DNA of 64,000 nucleotides from Actinostola sp. cb2023 (taxonomy: Eukaryota; Cnidaria; Anthozoa; Actiniaria; Actinostolidae). Positions 1 to 10,920 of this stretch are shown here, one piece after another. Each line of letters begins with the position of its first letter. The first letter of the stretch is position 1. The position numbers were made by a program, and so were the translations under genes. The notes below the pieces were generated by a model. It was not told the origin of the DNA and made no database searches. It worked only from the letters and a program-made list of their open reading frames with translations. The DNA lies in NCBI GenBank assembly GCA_033675265.1, contig JAUJYZ010001239.1:574524-638523 (forward strand). Reading direction: 5' to 3'.

Positions 1-20
1 AGAGAGAAAAAAGCTCTTTT

Positions 21-588
21 ATCATATGACCTGTACGGCCCCGTGCGCGCGCTCTTAATAAAACCTTCGAAGAAAGTCACGTGATTGGGCAGATACGGAT
101 TTTTGGAGATTGTCCATACAAAGCCGTATCCGGCCCCGGCCCTGATTGTTGTCAGGAAATTTTTTATACTTTTTGTGCAGTTAAATTTATTGTTTAAATA
201 TGGACGAAAAAAGTGAAATACCTGCCCTCCCACTCAGTCAATAAGTACTGAAGAAATAGAAAACGAGCGCGCGTGCTATGTGCAGATTTATAGCACGCGG
301 GGACTGATCAGAAAACGAGAGATGACGCGTAGCGGAGTGCTTCTCAACACTTCTCGAGTGTTCTGATCAGTCCCCAAGTGCTATAAATCTGCATATAGCA
401 CAGCTGGCAAGTGTTCTATTTCTTTTATAAAATACAATTATGATTTTAAGGCAAGTTTTCAATTTTGTCCGTTACAAAAATGTTTGAATATCTGCGCGCG
501 CGTGCTGTGTGCTCTCATAAAGCACGCGGAATACGCATCCTTTGGCCAATCAGAGTGCGCGTTATATCATAGTTATTTTAGAAATATT
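21..588. mobile_element. Insertion containing a long foldback (hairpin member 1)
   Basis: Copy B lacks this block: its sequence runs directly from the equivalent of position 20 to that of 589, so the block looks like an insertion. The core at 248-425 is a near-perfect inverted repeat. The left arm carries GCACGCGGG (294-302) and the right arm CCCAAGTGC (373-381). The right end has the CAATCAGAG/CGCGTTATATCAT type sequence seen in other foldback elements of this window (31520-31555, 38155-38190, and inverted near 4060-4100). No coding capacity seen. Probably a non-autonomous DNA element; superfamily unknown. Confidence 0.6.
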
Positions 589-630
589 ATTTATACTCAG
601 GGCTAACGTTCGAAACGTCAGTAAATTTAA

Positions 631-1330
631 AGGGGGAATAGCACGTAAATTTCGTCCAACTTTAAAATCCTCTCAAACAATGCCATCATAATCTTTATGT
701 TCTAATGAAACAAACTGTGAAATAGTTTCTCAATATTCTAATGAGAAGTTCTCTAATTTTGCGATTAACTTCACGTCCGCCATTAAACAGTTGTCGACGG
801 GTAGTGATGTCACTTACTCAAACAAACTAACGTGGCTAACATACTATGCGATTGTGAAGTCACGCGCGGGACTAATATCTGAAGAGCTAGCTGAAGTATT
901 CGATGAATTAATTTTAAAAACGCTTGGCAAATCTTTCATATCTTCTACTAATTTATAAAATTCAGTCGATTTTTGTTGAGTAAGTGACGTTACGGATACA
1001 AAGGCAAGGTTTTCATGTGGCTACACAAATTGTCCTGGATATTGATTATTTCTAATGCATAAACAATACATAGAACGATAATAGAACAATAACCAATAAT
1101 TTTGTGCAGCGACACGAAGACCTGCCGACTGAAGCGGCCGCCGATTAGGCGACACTTCAATAATGGCGGACAGTGATTTTTATGCTGTTTTAAGTTGATT
1201 TTTTCAGCGCCATTGCTTAAATGACAAAATTTATTTAAAAAATGGATAACTTACTGTATATGAAATCATTTGAAATCGGAAAATCAACCGCTAAAATTTG
1301 ACAAATATAATTTACGTGATAGTCCCGCTT
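631..1330. mobile_element. TTAA-flanked non-autonomous element, copy A
   Basis: The element starts AGGGGGAATAGCACG after TTAA (627-630). Its right end, read inward on the other strand, is AAGCGGGACTATCACG before TTAA (1331-1334). The inverted termini share the core ATAGCACG/CTATCACGTAAAT, and no ORF is visible. TTAA target sites are typical of piggyBac and Kolobok. The AGGGG-type terminus resembles the AGGGC terminus of the autonomous element at 32124-36404, which suggests but does not prove a Kolobok relationship. The orthologous copy in duplication B (29558-31809) carries a later 1.5-kb insertion. Confidence 0.6.
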
Positions 1331-1406
1331 TTAAAAGTATATTTTTTACACGGTGCAAAGTTTGTACCAGAAAATATTTAAAAAATAATTATTAATCAAT
1401 CGGACT

Positions 1407-1950
1407 ACAGTGGAATCCCGCCTAACGGACATTCCGGTATAATGGAATCCCCGGTATAACGGACACCCCGGTATAACGGACAGTTTTAATTTATAGGTAC
1501 CGGCGGAAAGGTGATACATTTTCTGTTAAAAAGACCCCGTTATAACGGACACCCTTTATAACGGACAACGGACACTTTTTTACAGCCCGAACAGCAATAC
1601 AAAATCAACCCCGTTATAACGGACAGTTTGAGTACAATCTTTCGTCACACCATTGTTCGTGAAGATTTATTCCTGATTAGAGACGAATGGAAATGAATAT
1701 TTGCAAGAGGATAAGAATTTTGTTAGAAAAAGAACAAAGTTTCCCTTGTATTATCAAGGTTTTATGTTTTGTTTTCATTTGAGATGTTTCAAATATTGCG
1801 TTATTGATGTGTATGCTATAATAGAGGTTTATATTAATAAATTCAATAAAGAGTGACGTAATCTGTAAGAAACCGCGTTATAACGGACACCCCGTTATAA
1901 CGGACACTTTCTCTGGTCCCTTCGGTGTCCGTTATAACGGGGTTACACGG
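1407..1950. mobile_element. pogo/Tigger-like MITE
   Basis: The element begins CAGTGGAATCCC after TA (1405-1406) and ends with the complement of CCGTGTAACCCC before TA (1951-1952). Both ends continue into repeats of the motif CCCCGTTATAACGGACA, present many times inside. A TA target and CAGTGGAAnC-type ends fit pogo/Tigger (Tc1/mariner group) non-autonomous elements. It is absent from the paralogous position in copy B (about 31885-32000), so it arrived after duplication or was lost there. No ORF. A second element with similar ends is at 51805-52358. Confidence 0.7.
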
Positions 1951-2003
1951 TATATTCTATTAATTAACATCAGCACTAGTGTTTAAACTAGAACATAGCT
2001 TAC

Positions 2004-2239
2004 CAGGTCGTGGATGTTCAAAATACACAGCATTTGAGTTCACAACTTTCTTGGTTGGTTTGGCTGCCATTGTCCTGTTGTTCAGTTCACATTTTAAGCT
2101 TTCGCGATAGAAGTTGAAACTCTGACAGCCAATGTTATCCTTGCACTTCTCGTAGCAACAATGAATGTTGTCAACTTGAAAGGATGTCAAGACAAATCCA
2201 TGAAGTGCGATTCCGCTCACTGAGATTTGACACTTGTTG
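2004..2239 (-). pseudogene. PAN/Apple-domain exon, copy A, 5' truncated
   Basis: The exon encodes about 78 aa of a PAN/Apple domain starting NKCQISVSGIALHG, with the CCYEKCK and GCQSFNFYR core and a conserved Cys pattern. PAN modules are extracellular protein or carbohydrate binding folds. It ends in phase 1 at a good donor (CCTG|GTAAGC at 2003). Compared with copy B (36409-36624), the start codon, the signal peptide and about 233 bp upstream are missing: the exon joins directly to a dispersed repeat at 2241 through a GAGC-like microhomology. Without a start or a good acceptor it is probably a dead copy, though use as an internal exon cannot be excluded. Unlike copy B, this copy keeps an uninterrupted reading frame. 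Confidence 0.75.
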
Positions 2240-2240
2240 A

Positions 2241-2550
2241 GCTTCCACACTAAAACGATCGGAAACGGAGATGTTTATCTATGAAAACGGAGGTTTTCGA
2301 AAACGCTTCTTTCCAAAGCGGAGACTTTCGAAAACGCAGGTCTATCGTTTTAGTGTGGACGGCAAGAACGGAGCTTTTCAGAAACGCTTACGTCGCAACC
2401 GAAGCTTTTCAGTTCACTATACGTCGCAACTCAGTCGATAGTATCGATGGCGCTACTGGAGCATGCGCATTGAACAGAAAAAAACGTCCAAACAGAACCT
2501 GGTGACGAAAACGCATCTTTGGATCATCGTTTTCATCCCCTAGTGTGGAC
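2241..2550. repeat. Dispersed repeat rich in AAAACG motifs, truncated copy
   Basis: The sequence matches 36716-37066 in copy B, where the complete unit has weak inverted ends (CCGTCCACACTA on the left, TAGTGTTGACCG on the right). Interior motifs AAAACGGAG and CGTTTTAGTGTGGAC recur on both strands. The copy here has lost its left part together with the PAN gene start. Probably a MITE. The reading frames across it show no recognisable protein. Confidence 0.5.
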
Positions 2551-2743
2551 CGTAGATATCCAAAATTTCACACTGGTTGGAAAATTTCAAACCCAAAAAA
2601 GAATCTCACACCACAACATATATGGCATGGTGCAGGGGAGAGGAGGAGGAGTATAAAATGGGAAAGAACATGGCAAAGAAAGGGAAAGGTAGGAAAGGGG
2701 GAAGGGTGGGGAGAGGCAAGGATAGCTATACGTACACATATTT

Positions 2744-2783
2744 CTGTCCTCTCGGGTCATAGCAGTCTGTTCAGCTACAATAT
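2744..2783 (-). pseudogene. Vestige of the FN3 exon 3' end
   Basis: The sequence matches the last codons of the FN3 exon of copy B (37251-37290): it reads as AEQT followed by RED. It is preceded by a good polypyrimidine acceptor (CTCCTTTTCAG), but the donor is lost (GAAATA where copy B has GTAAGT). The rest of the FN3 exon is absent. This shows the duplicated block once extended into the receptor gene. Confidence 0.5.
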
Positions 2784-2790
2784 CTGAAAA

Positions 2791-4534
2791 GGAGAAACTT
2801 TGAGGTTAACCCTATGTGCAAGTCTCCTTTACACTACAAATTAATTAGATGAAAATATTAGAAGTTAAAACTGAATTGATATGTACATATATTTACAATT
2901 TCATGTTCTAGTGAATATCACAATAAAATGTTCATCTCTCCAAATCTGCAGGTTGGCGAGTAGAGAATGGAGAGAACAAGATCTAACAATTTACTGATGC
3001 AAACGAACAATGCATTTAACAAATGAAACTAGACGCTCTATGATCGTTCACTTGGCGGACTTCAGCAATGAGCAGTTCGGTTAGTCCTGTAGCTTGGTAC
3101 CCAGTTGGCGATTCATGTGCCCATTTTTCAACTCGGCGAGCCACAGGCAGCTCCCCGAGGAAAGATATTTTGCATGAATGTCATTACAAATGTCCGCCAG
3201 CACTAGATTTCAAGAACTAAATATTACTGACATGAGATGAATTCTGGCAAGACTGAAACGATAGCATAGTTCACAACAATAGCATTCATGCTGAACACCA
3301 TTAGGGCCAAGTACAATATCTTACAAATCTACCTCTCTGAGTTTGTTCATGTCACTCAGACAAATGAATCGTAAACGCACAGATAAACGCACGTGACCGC
3401 ATGTGTAAAAACACAGGGAGCCCAATATATATTATACATGATATATTTTAACAATGTCCTCAACAGCAAAAGTTAGGCTGCCTGTGGTCCTGAATGAATG
3501 AATGAATGAATATATAAACATTATTTACAGAGGGTAAAACACACGACAGTTACAATAGGCGACTTGCATGATGACGTCATATACTACAACTACCAGATTG
3601 CTTTGCACATTTTCTTTTACTAGAAAATTAGCACCAATTGTCTTACTATTCTCATGAGGGAATAAAAATATGAATAAGAAAGAAAATTCCCAAAGCATTC
3701 TGGTAGTTGTAGTAAAACAACGTCATCATGCAAGTCGCCTATTAAAATAATTGTACTGATATATAAGTCAATGGCCCTCCAACAAAATTAACTAAAAATA
3801 ATATATAAGAATCTAATAAATAGTACAAGCTAGTTCATCTGTTATGAGACGAGGTTAAGAATCAAAGGTGTACTGATCAGGCCCCGGTTGCACGAAATAA
3901 AGGTGAATAGCGGCGCTATATCTAAGTGCTAAAGTGCAAATAACCCCTATGAGATTGTTTTAAAAATCTATTCAATATATGCTGAATATATAGTTTGTGG
4001 GTTCAGTATTTTGTGATTTGAACCTTGCGTTTATGAGTTATATATAGAGGTTTATAACATAGCATTGATATAACGCGCGCTCTGATTGGCTTTCAAATTA
4101 AGGGTGTGGCAGGGGAAAGGAACAGAACATGCGTTGCAATTGCAACCGAACCTCTACATGGAATATTCAGAGCAAGATAAACTATATATAACGATAGTAA
4201 ACACTTTTAACAATAATAAAATATGTAGAGTGAATAGAGATGCAACCGTACACTACTGAAAGCGACCAATAAAAACCCCCTAAAACCATAGAAAACAATA
4301 GAATATCGCTCGCAGTACAAAATATGATCATTATGTTGCACGGTTTTAGTATTTGTACTTTACAAAATATATACAAAAATATAATTTATACTGAAGACAC
4401 TTGCCTGGATGACTATAAGCTACTCGCTAGCGTTCTATTTAAGGGTTAGAGACTGATGTGAGTTCTTCACCAGCAAATACACGCACGAGCTCACAGGCTA
4501 TAGAATGAACTGGAGTTCAACGAGAGAATTACTA
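2791..4534. other. Noncoding stretch with repeats
   Basis: No gene recognised. It contains the MITE at 3554-3743, a short (TGAA)n run at 3492-3510, and at 3885-4100 a dispersed repeat (GGTTGCACGAAA, GGCGCTATATC). Fragments of that repeat recur at 4829-4875 and, inverted, at 53880-54010. Near 4060-4100 lies the inverted terminal sequence of the CAATCAGAGCGCGCG foldback family. Confidence 0.5.
3554..3743. mobile_element. Short MITE with about 50-bp inverted repeats
   Basis: Ends AATAGGCGACTTGCATGATG (left) and the reverse complement CATCATGCAAGTCGCCTATT (right). The arms continue through CTACAACTACCAGA and TCTGGTAGTTGTAG. A 190-bp element with almost its full length in inverted repeat and no ORF. 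Confidence 0.75.
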
Positions 4535-4789
4535 CCGAAATCACTCGACTGTTAGCACCGCCAAAATAACGATCGATCGCGTTTTGAATTTCGGTTAACT
4601 CACGTGACCATTTGGAGAGCTCCAAATGGTCATGTGACATTAGTTTCTCACTCTTTTCTGATCATGGAGACCTATTTGAATGTCACATGTCCATTTGGAG
4701 ATCTCCAAATGGTCACGTGAGTAAACCGAAATTCATAAATGAAGCGATCGTTCGTTATTTTGGCGGTGCTAACAGTCGAGTGATTTCGA
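4535..4789. repeat. Near-perfect 255-bp foldback
   Basis: The left arm begins CGAAATCACTCGACTGTTAG and the right arm ends CTAACAGTCGAGTGATTTCG. Arms of about 110 bp pair with few mismatches. Each arm itself contains a palindrome of the CCATTTGGAG/CTCCAAATGG type. No coding capacity. Probably a foldback or MITE element sitting just downstream of the last visible receptor exon of copy A. Confidence 0.75.
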
Positions 4790-4918
4790 TAGTATAAAAT
4801 AATTTAAATATTATGCGCGATCTGATCCGGTTGCACGAAAGGTGAATAGCGGCGCTATATCGAAGTGTTAAGCCGTGTTTTAGTTCTTTAATTTTTAGGG
4901 TAAAACAAAGTTATTTAC

Positions 4919-5212
4919 CTGTTAATCTAACAGTCACTTCATCACTACTGTTAGACGATCCGGCTACGTTTGTAGCTTCACATCTCAATGAGTTGGTTCC
5001 TACCACCAGTTCTATGGCAACTGTTGCTGTGACGTGTTTGTCATTCACTGTTCCATTTTTCTTTGCAATGATTTTGTTGTTTCTGTAAAATGTTAGATTG
5101 GTGTCTTCTGGATTACCCACGGTTGTGTTACAGGTCACATTTAGAGTTTTATCTGTAGTCGATGTCTGACCAGGTTGTAGATCGGTTGTCAGAGTAGGAG
5201 TACCAGGAGTAA
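4919..5212 (-). CDS. Ig domain exon of receptor gene A (second domain)
   Basis: A 294-nt exon (98 codons), phase 1 at both ends, with acceptor TTTGCAG|TT at 5213 and donor ACAG|GTAAAT at 4918. It encodes a canonical I-set/C2-like Ig domain: the first Cys in LNVTCNTT, the second in SLRCEATN, then the AGSSNSS turn and a final DEVTVRL strand. N-glycosylation sites (NVT, NTT, NLT, NGT, NSS) fit an extracellular protein. It splices in phase to the exon at 10558-10920 through a 5.3-kb intron. No transmembrane or cytoplasmic exon is visible downstream, so the gene is incomplete here or its 3' part lies outside or is lost. Confidence 0.8.
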
Positions 5213-6219
5213 CTGCAAATATTTAGAAACGTTAACTTGTATAGATATTTTACAAATGAATACAGTACATCAATACAGCTGTTGTTCGGTTCTGTAAAAA
5301 GTCAGAAAATAATTATAATAGGCTTTTAAAATACATGTAGAGAAAGTAGAAAACATGACATCTAAACCACTGCTAAACAAGTGGGATATTTAGAGAACAT
5401 GAGAGAGTTAGCGGTTTAGTTTAGATTAGTTTAAAGGGGGACTAGTACGTAAATCGTTCAAAGTTTGATTTAGCTGAAACATCACTGAAATAATCTCAAA
5501 GACCCATATAATCACTGGTTAATTTGTTTCTCAAATTGCAATGGGAAGTAATACATTTCTATATTTTTTTATATTTCATATATTTCTATGAATCTTTAGA
5601 GGTGTCAGTGACGTCGCTGACTCAACCCAAACAATCATCACGGCTTCGCTCCATACATTTCTTCATGTTTAATGTCTTGAATTATTTTATTTCTATGAAT
5701 CTAAACGTTTGTGTGAAGGAGTTTTCTTACCTTGTATGTGCTTAGGATTGATTGTTTGACTAGTTTTCTTCAGTGCAGAGCTGTTATCTGAACAAACCGT
5801 TCAGATATTTTGATCACAAACTACAAAGAAATGTATGGAGCTGGGTTTGGGTTGAGTAAGTGACCTGCATATGCCTTACACTGGCTACTTCACACAACAA
5901 TATACTATTTGCTACTGTCGCCATGTTGCTCACGGAGTCTGACTGAGACATGCTGTCATTTCTGAATCAATTACTCGCTTTATGACGGTGGCATCGTCAC
6001 TGAACGTTTATTTATCTAAAATTTTACTACCGTTATTTTTTCCTCTCGATTTCTATGTTTTAACTGGCTTTTCTTTCGTTACGTTTACTCCACTTCAAGC
6101 GACTGCAAGCCTCGCTGTTTTTACTTTGTAAACAAACCCAACCAAAGCCTCGCTTCCATGCATAAAATTCCACAGGACTCCCGCATCTGGAAGAACGGCC
6201 ATTAAAACAAATACTAGTA

Positions 6220-6350
6220 ACAAGACGATCAATGAGCGTATACTCGGGTATTACAGAGCTTGGGCTTCCTGTGGTCTCCTAGCTCGCAGTGGAGAGCGTT
6301 GCGTGACGACAATAAACACGGCTGCGAGGGAGACTATATTTGACATTGAG
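6220..6350. repeat. Fragment of the ACTCGGG/GAGCGT dispersed family
   Basis: The motifs ACAAGACG, TCAATGAGCGTATACTCGGG and TTGCGTGACGA, followed by GAGGGAGACTATA, recur at 25690-25830, 26998-27070, 45120-45230, 46670-46740 and 47140-47245 in both orientations. It is one of the commonest repeats of the window. No ORF. Confidence 0.6.
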
Positions 6351-6704
6351 ATTCACTGAAATTTGTCAAGGTAGATCTACTTGGAGATCAAATCCTCGCT
6401 CTCTACCTTTTGACATGTAAAACAATGATTATTGAAGAAAGTGCAGCCCGACGTTATCAGAACCATCTAAGCATGAATATACAACCTTAGATCGTCCCAA
6501 GTATGTACTTCGGACGAAACTCGACGATTCGCAGATCTCTATTTTAAAATACTAATTTATATTGCATGAAGTTGGTTCTCAAAAATATATGAAAAAGTCA
6601 CAATAAACTTCTGCATTTTAGAGAATGATCTAAATTTCCATGACAATAGTATAGTCGATGAAGAGAAACATTGTTATTTTGTACAGGAAAATTTCATTTC
6701 TAGC

Positions 6705-7119
6705 TATATACACCCTATGCAATATTCTATTTCTTGAATTTGCATAAATTTGCAAAAACTGAAAGAATAACGAGTTAAGTAAAGGTAAAATAATAGATTA
6801 AAAGACCATCCACAGTTTAGTAATTACCCCAAAAGTGCATTTATAAAAATGAAACTATCATAAAGTAGTAAGCGTTTGAACGGTGAAAAATACATGGAAA
6901 CGAGGCATTTAGGGCCAATGTCCGGTTTCTGGCACAAATCTTTGTAATTTCAAGTCACTATCATTTTTCAAGATTTCGTAATACAGCCCTAAAATTTGGT
7001 GTGTTCATTTTTGATAACACTCTCTTCAAAGAGATGGTCGGATATTGTTGTAAAATATTCCCAATAACAAAGTGAATGAGATTTTACGATTCTACCATTT
7101 ATGCATAGGGTGTATATGG
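6705..7119. mobile_element. MITE with TATACACCCTATGCA ends
   Basis: TATACACCCTATGCA at 6705 is mirrored by TGCATAGGGTGTATA at 7105-7119. AT-rich interior without ORF. A non-autonomous DNA element is the simplest reading; the target duplication is not clear. Confidence 0.55.
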
Positions 7120-7306
7120 ACAATCCTTTTAGACTGTGCGTGACATGGAAATGTAATTTTTTTGAACAGAGTTAATGAATGTAATATTAATTACTCGTAG
7201 CATTTTACCACCAAGGGGAGGTCATTATCTTTACTGTAAACACTAGCTAGAGGGTGCAATATTGATTTAATATGTGAGGCAAGGACCATGCAGCCAATAT
7301 ATTTAA

Positions 7307-7728
7307 AGTGCCTATGAAACGAAAAAACAGACCCCGTTTTTATTTGCTACTACGAAAGTTTACTATTTGCTTGTTTACATGGCGTTAATAAAAAGTGAAT
7401 TGAGCTTCAGGAACATTTTTTATTTCGCGCACGAAGTTGGGCATTTTGGGTTTCAAAGTGCGACAATTCCCGCTCGGTCAAACTATAGAAATGTGATGTC
7501 ATAAGTTGTGCAAACAAAGGCATACACAACTTATGACGTCACCGAGCCATTGTCAAGGGCCCAGTCTCTTGTCGCACATTTTGGTTGAAAATGATAATTT
7601 TCGAACCGCGAAAAGAAAATATTCGCACGCTCAAAGTCGATGTTTAAATACAGCAAATGTTCAGAGAAAGACCAAACAACAATAATGTACAATAAAACAA
7701 GGATCGACATTTTCGTTTCATAGGCACT
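7307..7728. mobile_element. 422-bp MITE with TTAA target duplication
   Basis: AGTGCCTATGAAACGAAAA follows TTAA (7303-7306), and its exact reverse complement precedes TTAA (7729-7732). An internal palindrome of the GTCATAAGTTGTG type lies near 7495-7550. TTAA duplications and an AGTG start fit piggyBac or Kolobok non-autonomous elements. No ORF. Confidence 0.75.
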
Positions 7729-8989
7729 TTAAGTGAAAATGAAAAACACGTGGTTTGTTCACTGAATAGAGATTGTCTTTGCCGCAGAGAATCGAAGTGG
7801 TAACCCGAGCTTTATTATGAACTCTCCAATAATAGATTAAAACAATAGCTTAATTTAGTGAGTCCAAGTTAGGCCTTGTCGGGAGTTCTTTATTAATCAG
7901 GGATGGTGGACTCCCATAAGAGTGATGGTTACCATAATCGCGCCCTGGTGGTCACAGTTTGACAGAGCCTCTGCAACCAGGGTACCTAAAAGTAGCACTA
8001 AACAACGATATTAAGCCATATAAAAGGTCATACTGACTGACGAGCACCTATCACTCTTGATATGGGAGTTGCCTTGAGGCATGTAATACCCTTAAATAAA
8101 TTTGAGTAAATTGAAGTAAACATTTTTTTACCACAAAAACATAAATCGTGCAAAATAATAACCCTCTCTGAACGAATTCTTGCTCAAAAACATCGCAGAT
8201 CGCGCGATCATGATATATAATTTTCTCGCTTTTTCATTGGTTGATGGAATTTGTAAACAAACATCTTCCCGTTTTGATTGGTTGGATTTTGACAAGCAAC
8301 CATTTGAATGCCACTTGCAAGCTTGTGAAAACAGTTTTCAAATTTGGTTCGGGGATCAGTCAAAATCAGTTCAAAATCAAAGTTTTCAAGTCTGAAAGAA
8401 ACTCTTAGATAATTATTAATCAGTGGGGAAAGCTTCACCTTGTGCCTGGTCATTGTGTGAACTCTGAAAAATGCCTTTTGACAGTCAACAAAGCCGAAAA
8501 ATAATCTAAAGACTAAAATCTGGAAAATGTAGTCAATGGAGAAAAGCACGAGGTCGTTCGTGGTGAACATGTCTTGAAAAATATGAAATAACGTTAGAGA
8601 ACAGTACTTCAGCGGAATGTTTAATTTGATGGTATGTGGATTTTCTCAAGTGATGGCTTTATTATCAGTGTCCAAAACTGGCAAAAGTCAACAAATGCAC
8701 TTTTATCGCCGTGAATCTATAAGCATCGATACAATATATATTCGATCTAGGAGTTTTTACTTGAATGAAATAACAAAGTGGAGAATGTAGCTGCAACTGA
8801 TGAAATATTTGGCTTGCTACGAACTATTTTTGTGGTTTACGATAGTCAGCTTGGTATGTACTCTTAGTCACTGTAAAATATGTAGCTGAAAACATGTTTT
8901 TCGTTTGCCAAAATTATTATTTTTGTATCAGACGTTCGACTGATGACGTAATACTGTGGTATGTACTCCTATTTATTACACGTATCACG

Positions 8990-9110
8990 AGAATTTCATT
9001 GCATAAAGCTCATTTGTAGAAATACATACGCTATATTTTCACATGTGAAAAAAGCGATACGTCCAATCAGCATCGCGTATAGCTTTTTTCACATGTGGAA
9101 GTATATAACC
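8990..9110. repeat. Palindrome around CACATGTGAAAAAAGC
   Basis: The left arm (ACGCTATATTTTCACATG then TGAAAAAAGCGAT) is complementary to the right arm (ATCGCGTATAGCTTTTTTCA then CATGTGG). Foldback-like, noncoding, immediately upstream of the Crypton fragment. Confidence 0.55.
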
Positions 9111-9206
9111 AATCAGCAACAACTTAAAAGTGATTCAACCAATGAGAGTCGTGCGTCTGTGCATCATTAGCACTTAAATGGCTTTCCAGATTTTGAGCTG
9201 AAAAAA

Positions 9207-9623
9207 ATGGCTGAAGCGAGGGAAGGCTCTTCTAGATTTGTCTCTGTTGATTGTTCTTTGGAAGAATTTATAAATCAACAAGATAACAAAAATACACTTA
9301 GCAAGACACAAAGAGATATCTCGTTACTGAAAAAGTTTTTGGTTTCAAATAACGAGCCGAAAGAGATAGAAAATATTGATGCAAAAGATCTTGACGTACA
9401 TCGCTAATTTTCTACTTCAAGTTAGAAAACAAAACGGAGAACAATACGAACCTACATCGCTTAGGTCTTTTATCGTTCAAGTTTTGATCGATACCTTCGA
9501 AAGAAAGAGTATCCCTCGACCATCATAGAAGGAAAACAGTTCAGAAAAACAAAAGAAGTTCTGGTCGCCAAGCAAAAAGAACTCAAGAAAGCAGGGAAAG
9601 GGAATAAACCAAATGCTGCTACG
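9207..9623 (+). pseudogene. Crypton-type tyrosine recombinase, N-terminal fragment
   Basis: Three reading frames laid end to end give a continuous match to the N-terminal, DNA-binding part of KIAA1958-like/Crypton recombinases. They read SLEEFINQQDNKNTLSKTQR then LLKKFLVSNNE (first frame, ATG at 9207), FLLQVRKQNGEQYEPTSLRS (second frame) and FDRYLRKKEYPSTIIEGKQF to KQKELKKAGKGNKPNAAT (third). Two frameshifts, near 9398 and 9480, break it. The catalytic C-terminal domain is absent. Family assignment is from recognition of these motifs, not a search. A C-terminal Crypton fragment lies separately at 30545-30840. Confidence 0.65.
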
Positions 9624-10170
9624 ATACAAACCACTTGTGAATAAAATCCCGTACGCCGCACTTACCATTAAATAATCTCTATTTACCACGGCTCTCGACC
9701 AATCAAAATGCGAGAAATTCATAGATTGTGGTAAAACAAAATTAGATATTGTTTTTCAAGATTCGCCCATAGGGCAGGTGTTGTATAATAGGACACGAAC
9801 TGGCCCTTTACAATACAGTACACCACGTCCCACCCAATAAGAATATAACCTAGTATACCCAACCCCCGGTGAATTCCCAATATGAAAAAATATATGAAAA
9901 ATTAATACTTTTAATATAATATAATAAATTCATTTAAGGTGAAAATAAGCTATATATAAACTAACATCTACAAACAGACATGACATTAATAATGTGTCGA
10001 CACTTAGGACAGACTATATTATAGGAAAGGACATCATCCAAAAACAGTAATTAATCTACTTATGCATGATAAAGTAATTATTTAAGCTTACTTGGCTTAG
10101 TTTCCACAGGGCTCTATTTAAACTCGTTTTGCTAAATTAGATGCCCCTGTAGAAGTATTGTCTAAATTAA

Positions 10171-10482
<312 letters not shown>

Positions 10483-10557
10483 TTGCTCGATAAGGTGTTT
10501 GCAAAAGAATTATGAAATAAAGTTAAGATTGCACTATATTACTTCATACATACTTAC

Positions 10558-10920
10558 CAAGTACGTTCAACTTTGTGAAGTATTCAATGCTACTGAAGAA
10601 GCCACGGGACAAATTTATCCTGTAATACATTTCGTCCGTTTTTCTTGACAGATTTGCTAGTGTAAATGTCACTTTTGCAATATTTGATGTTGTTTGAACT
10701 TGCAAATTCATGTCTTCAGCTCTCTCTGTTAACAATGGTACGCTATTTCCGTTTATCCTCAAGATAAGACGTTGCGCACCATTTCGTGATTTTTCTTGGT
10801 TTCTGCTAATCAGTACTGTGTCTGGATATTGTACATCAGTCTCATAGGACCAATTCATTTCTGCTGTTTCGCCTTCAATGAAATTGACTGATTTATCATA
10901 CTCTATCCACCTCAGTGCAT
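10558..10920 (-). CDS. Cysteine-free Ig-like exon of receptor gene A
   Basis: A 363-nt exon (121 codons), phase 1 at both ends, with acceptor TTTTCAG|AT at 10921 and donor CTTG|GTAAGT at 10557. The fold is suggested by the Trp in DALRWIEY or AEMNWSYE, the buried pattern VTFTLANLSRKTDEMYYRIN, and a final strand TKLNVLG. It has no cysteine, so the usual Ig disulfide is missing. The paralogous exon at 38216-38581 is also Cys-free and shares VTFTL-NL-D-M-YRI and TKLNVLG, so this is a conserved property. Likely a V-set-like distal domain of a membrane or secreted receptor. It is the second exon, after the signal-peptide exon at 11274-11325. Confidence 0.8.

Larger units (their letters stand above)
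1..2790. repeat. Segmental duplication, copy A
   Basis: This block aligns in order with parts of 29500-37300 (copy B). Shared pieces are the TTAA-flanked element at 631-1330, the PAN-domain exon at 2004-2239, the repeat at 2241-2550 and a vestige of an FN3 exon end at 2744-2783. Differences between the copies are discrete insertions and deletions: copy A has unique insertions at about 21-588 and 1407-1950, and copy B has unique insertions at about 29985-31555 and 32124-36404. Copy A also lacks about 233 bp that in copy B hold the PAN gene start and signal peptide. The left edge lies outside the window. Confidence 0.8.
5213..9206. other. Intron of receptor gene A, filled with repeats
   Basis: No gene recognised. 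It holds a partial AGGGGGACTAGTACG-type TTAA repeat start near 5433, a fragment of the TCAATGAGCGTATACTCGGG family (6220-6350), two MITEs (6705-7119 and 7307-7728) and a palindrome at 8990-9110. Confidence 0.5.

Noticed and set aside
8208..8570. 120-codon minus-strand frame
   Set aside because: No recognised motif, overlaps a competing plus-strand frame, and AT-rich noncoding composition. Kept out of the features.
9470..9722. Minus-strand frames at the Crypton fragment
   Set aside because: Antisense of the recognised Crypton sequence.
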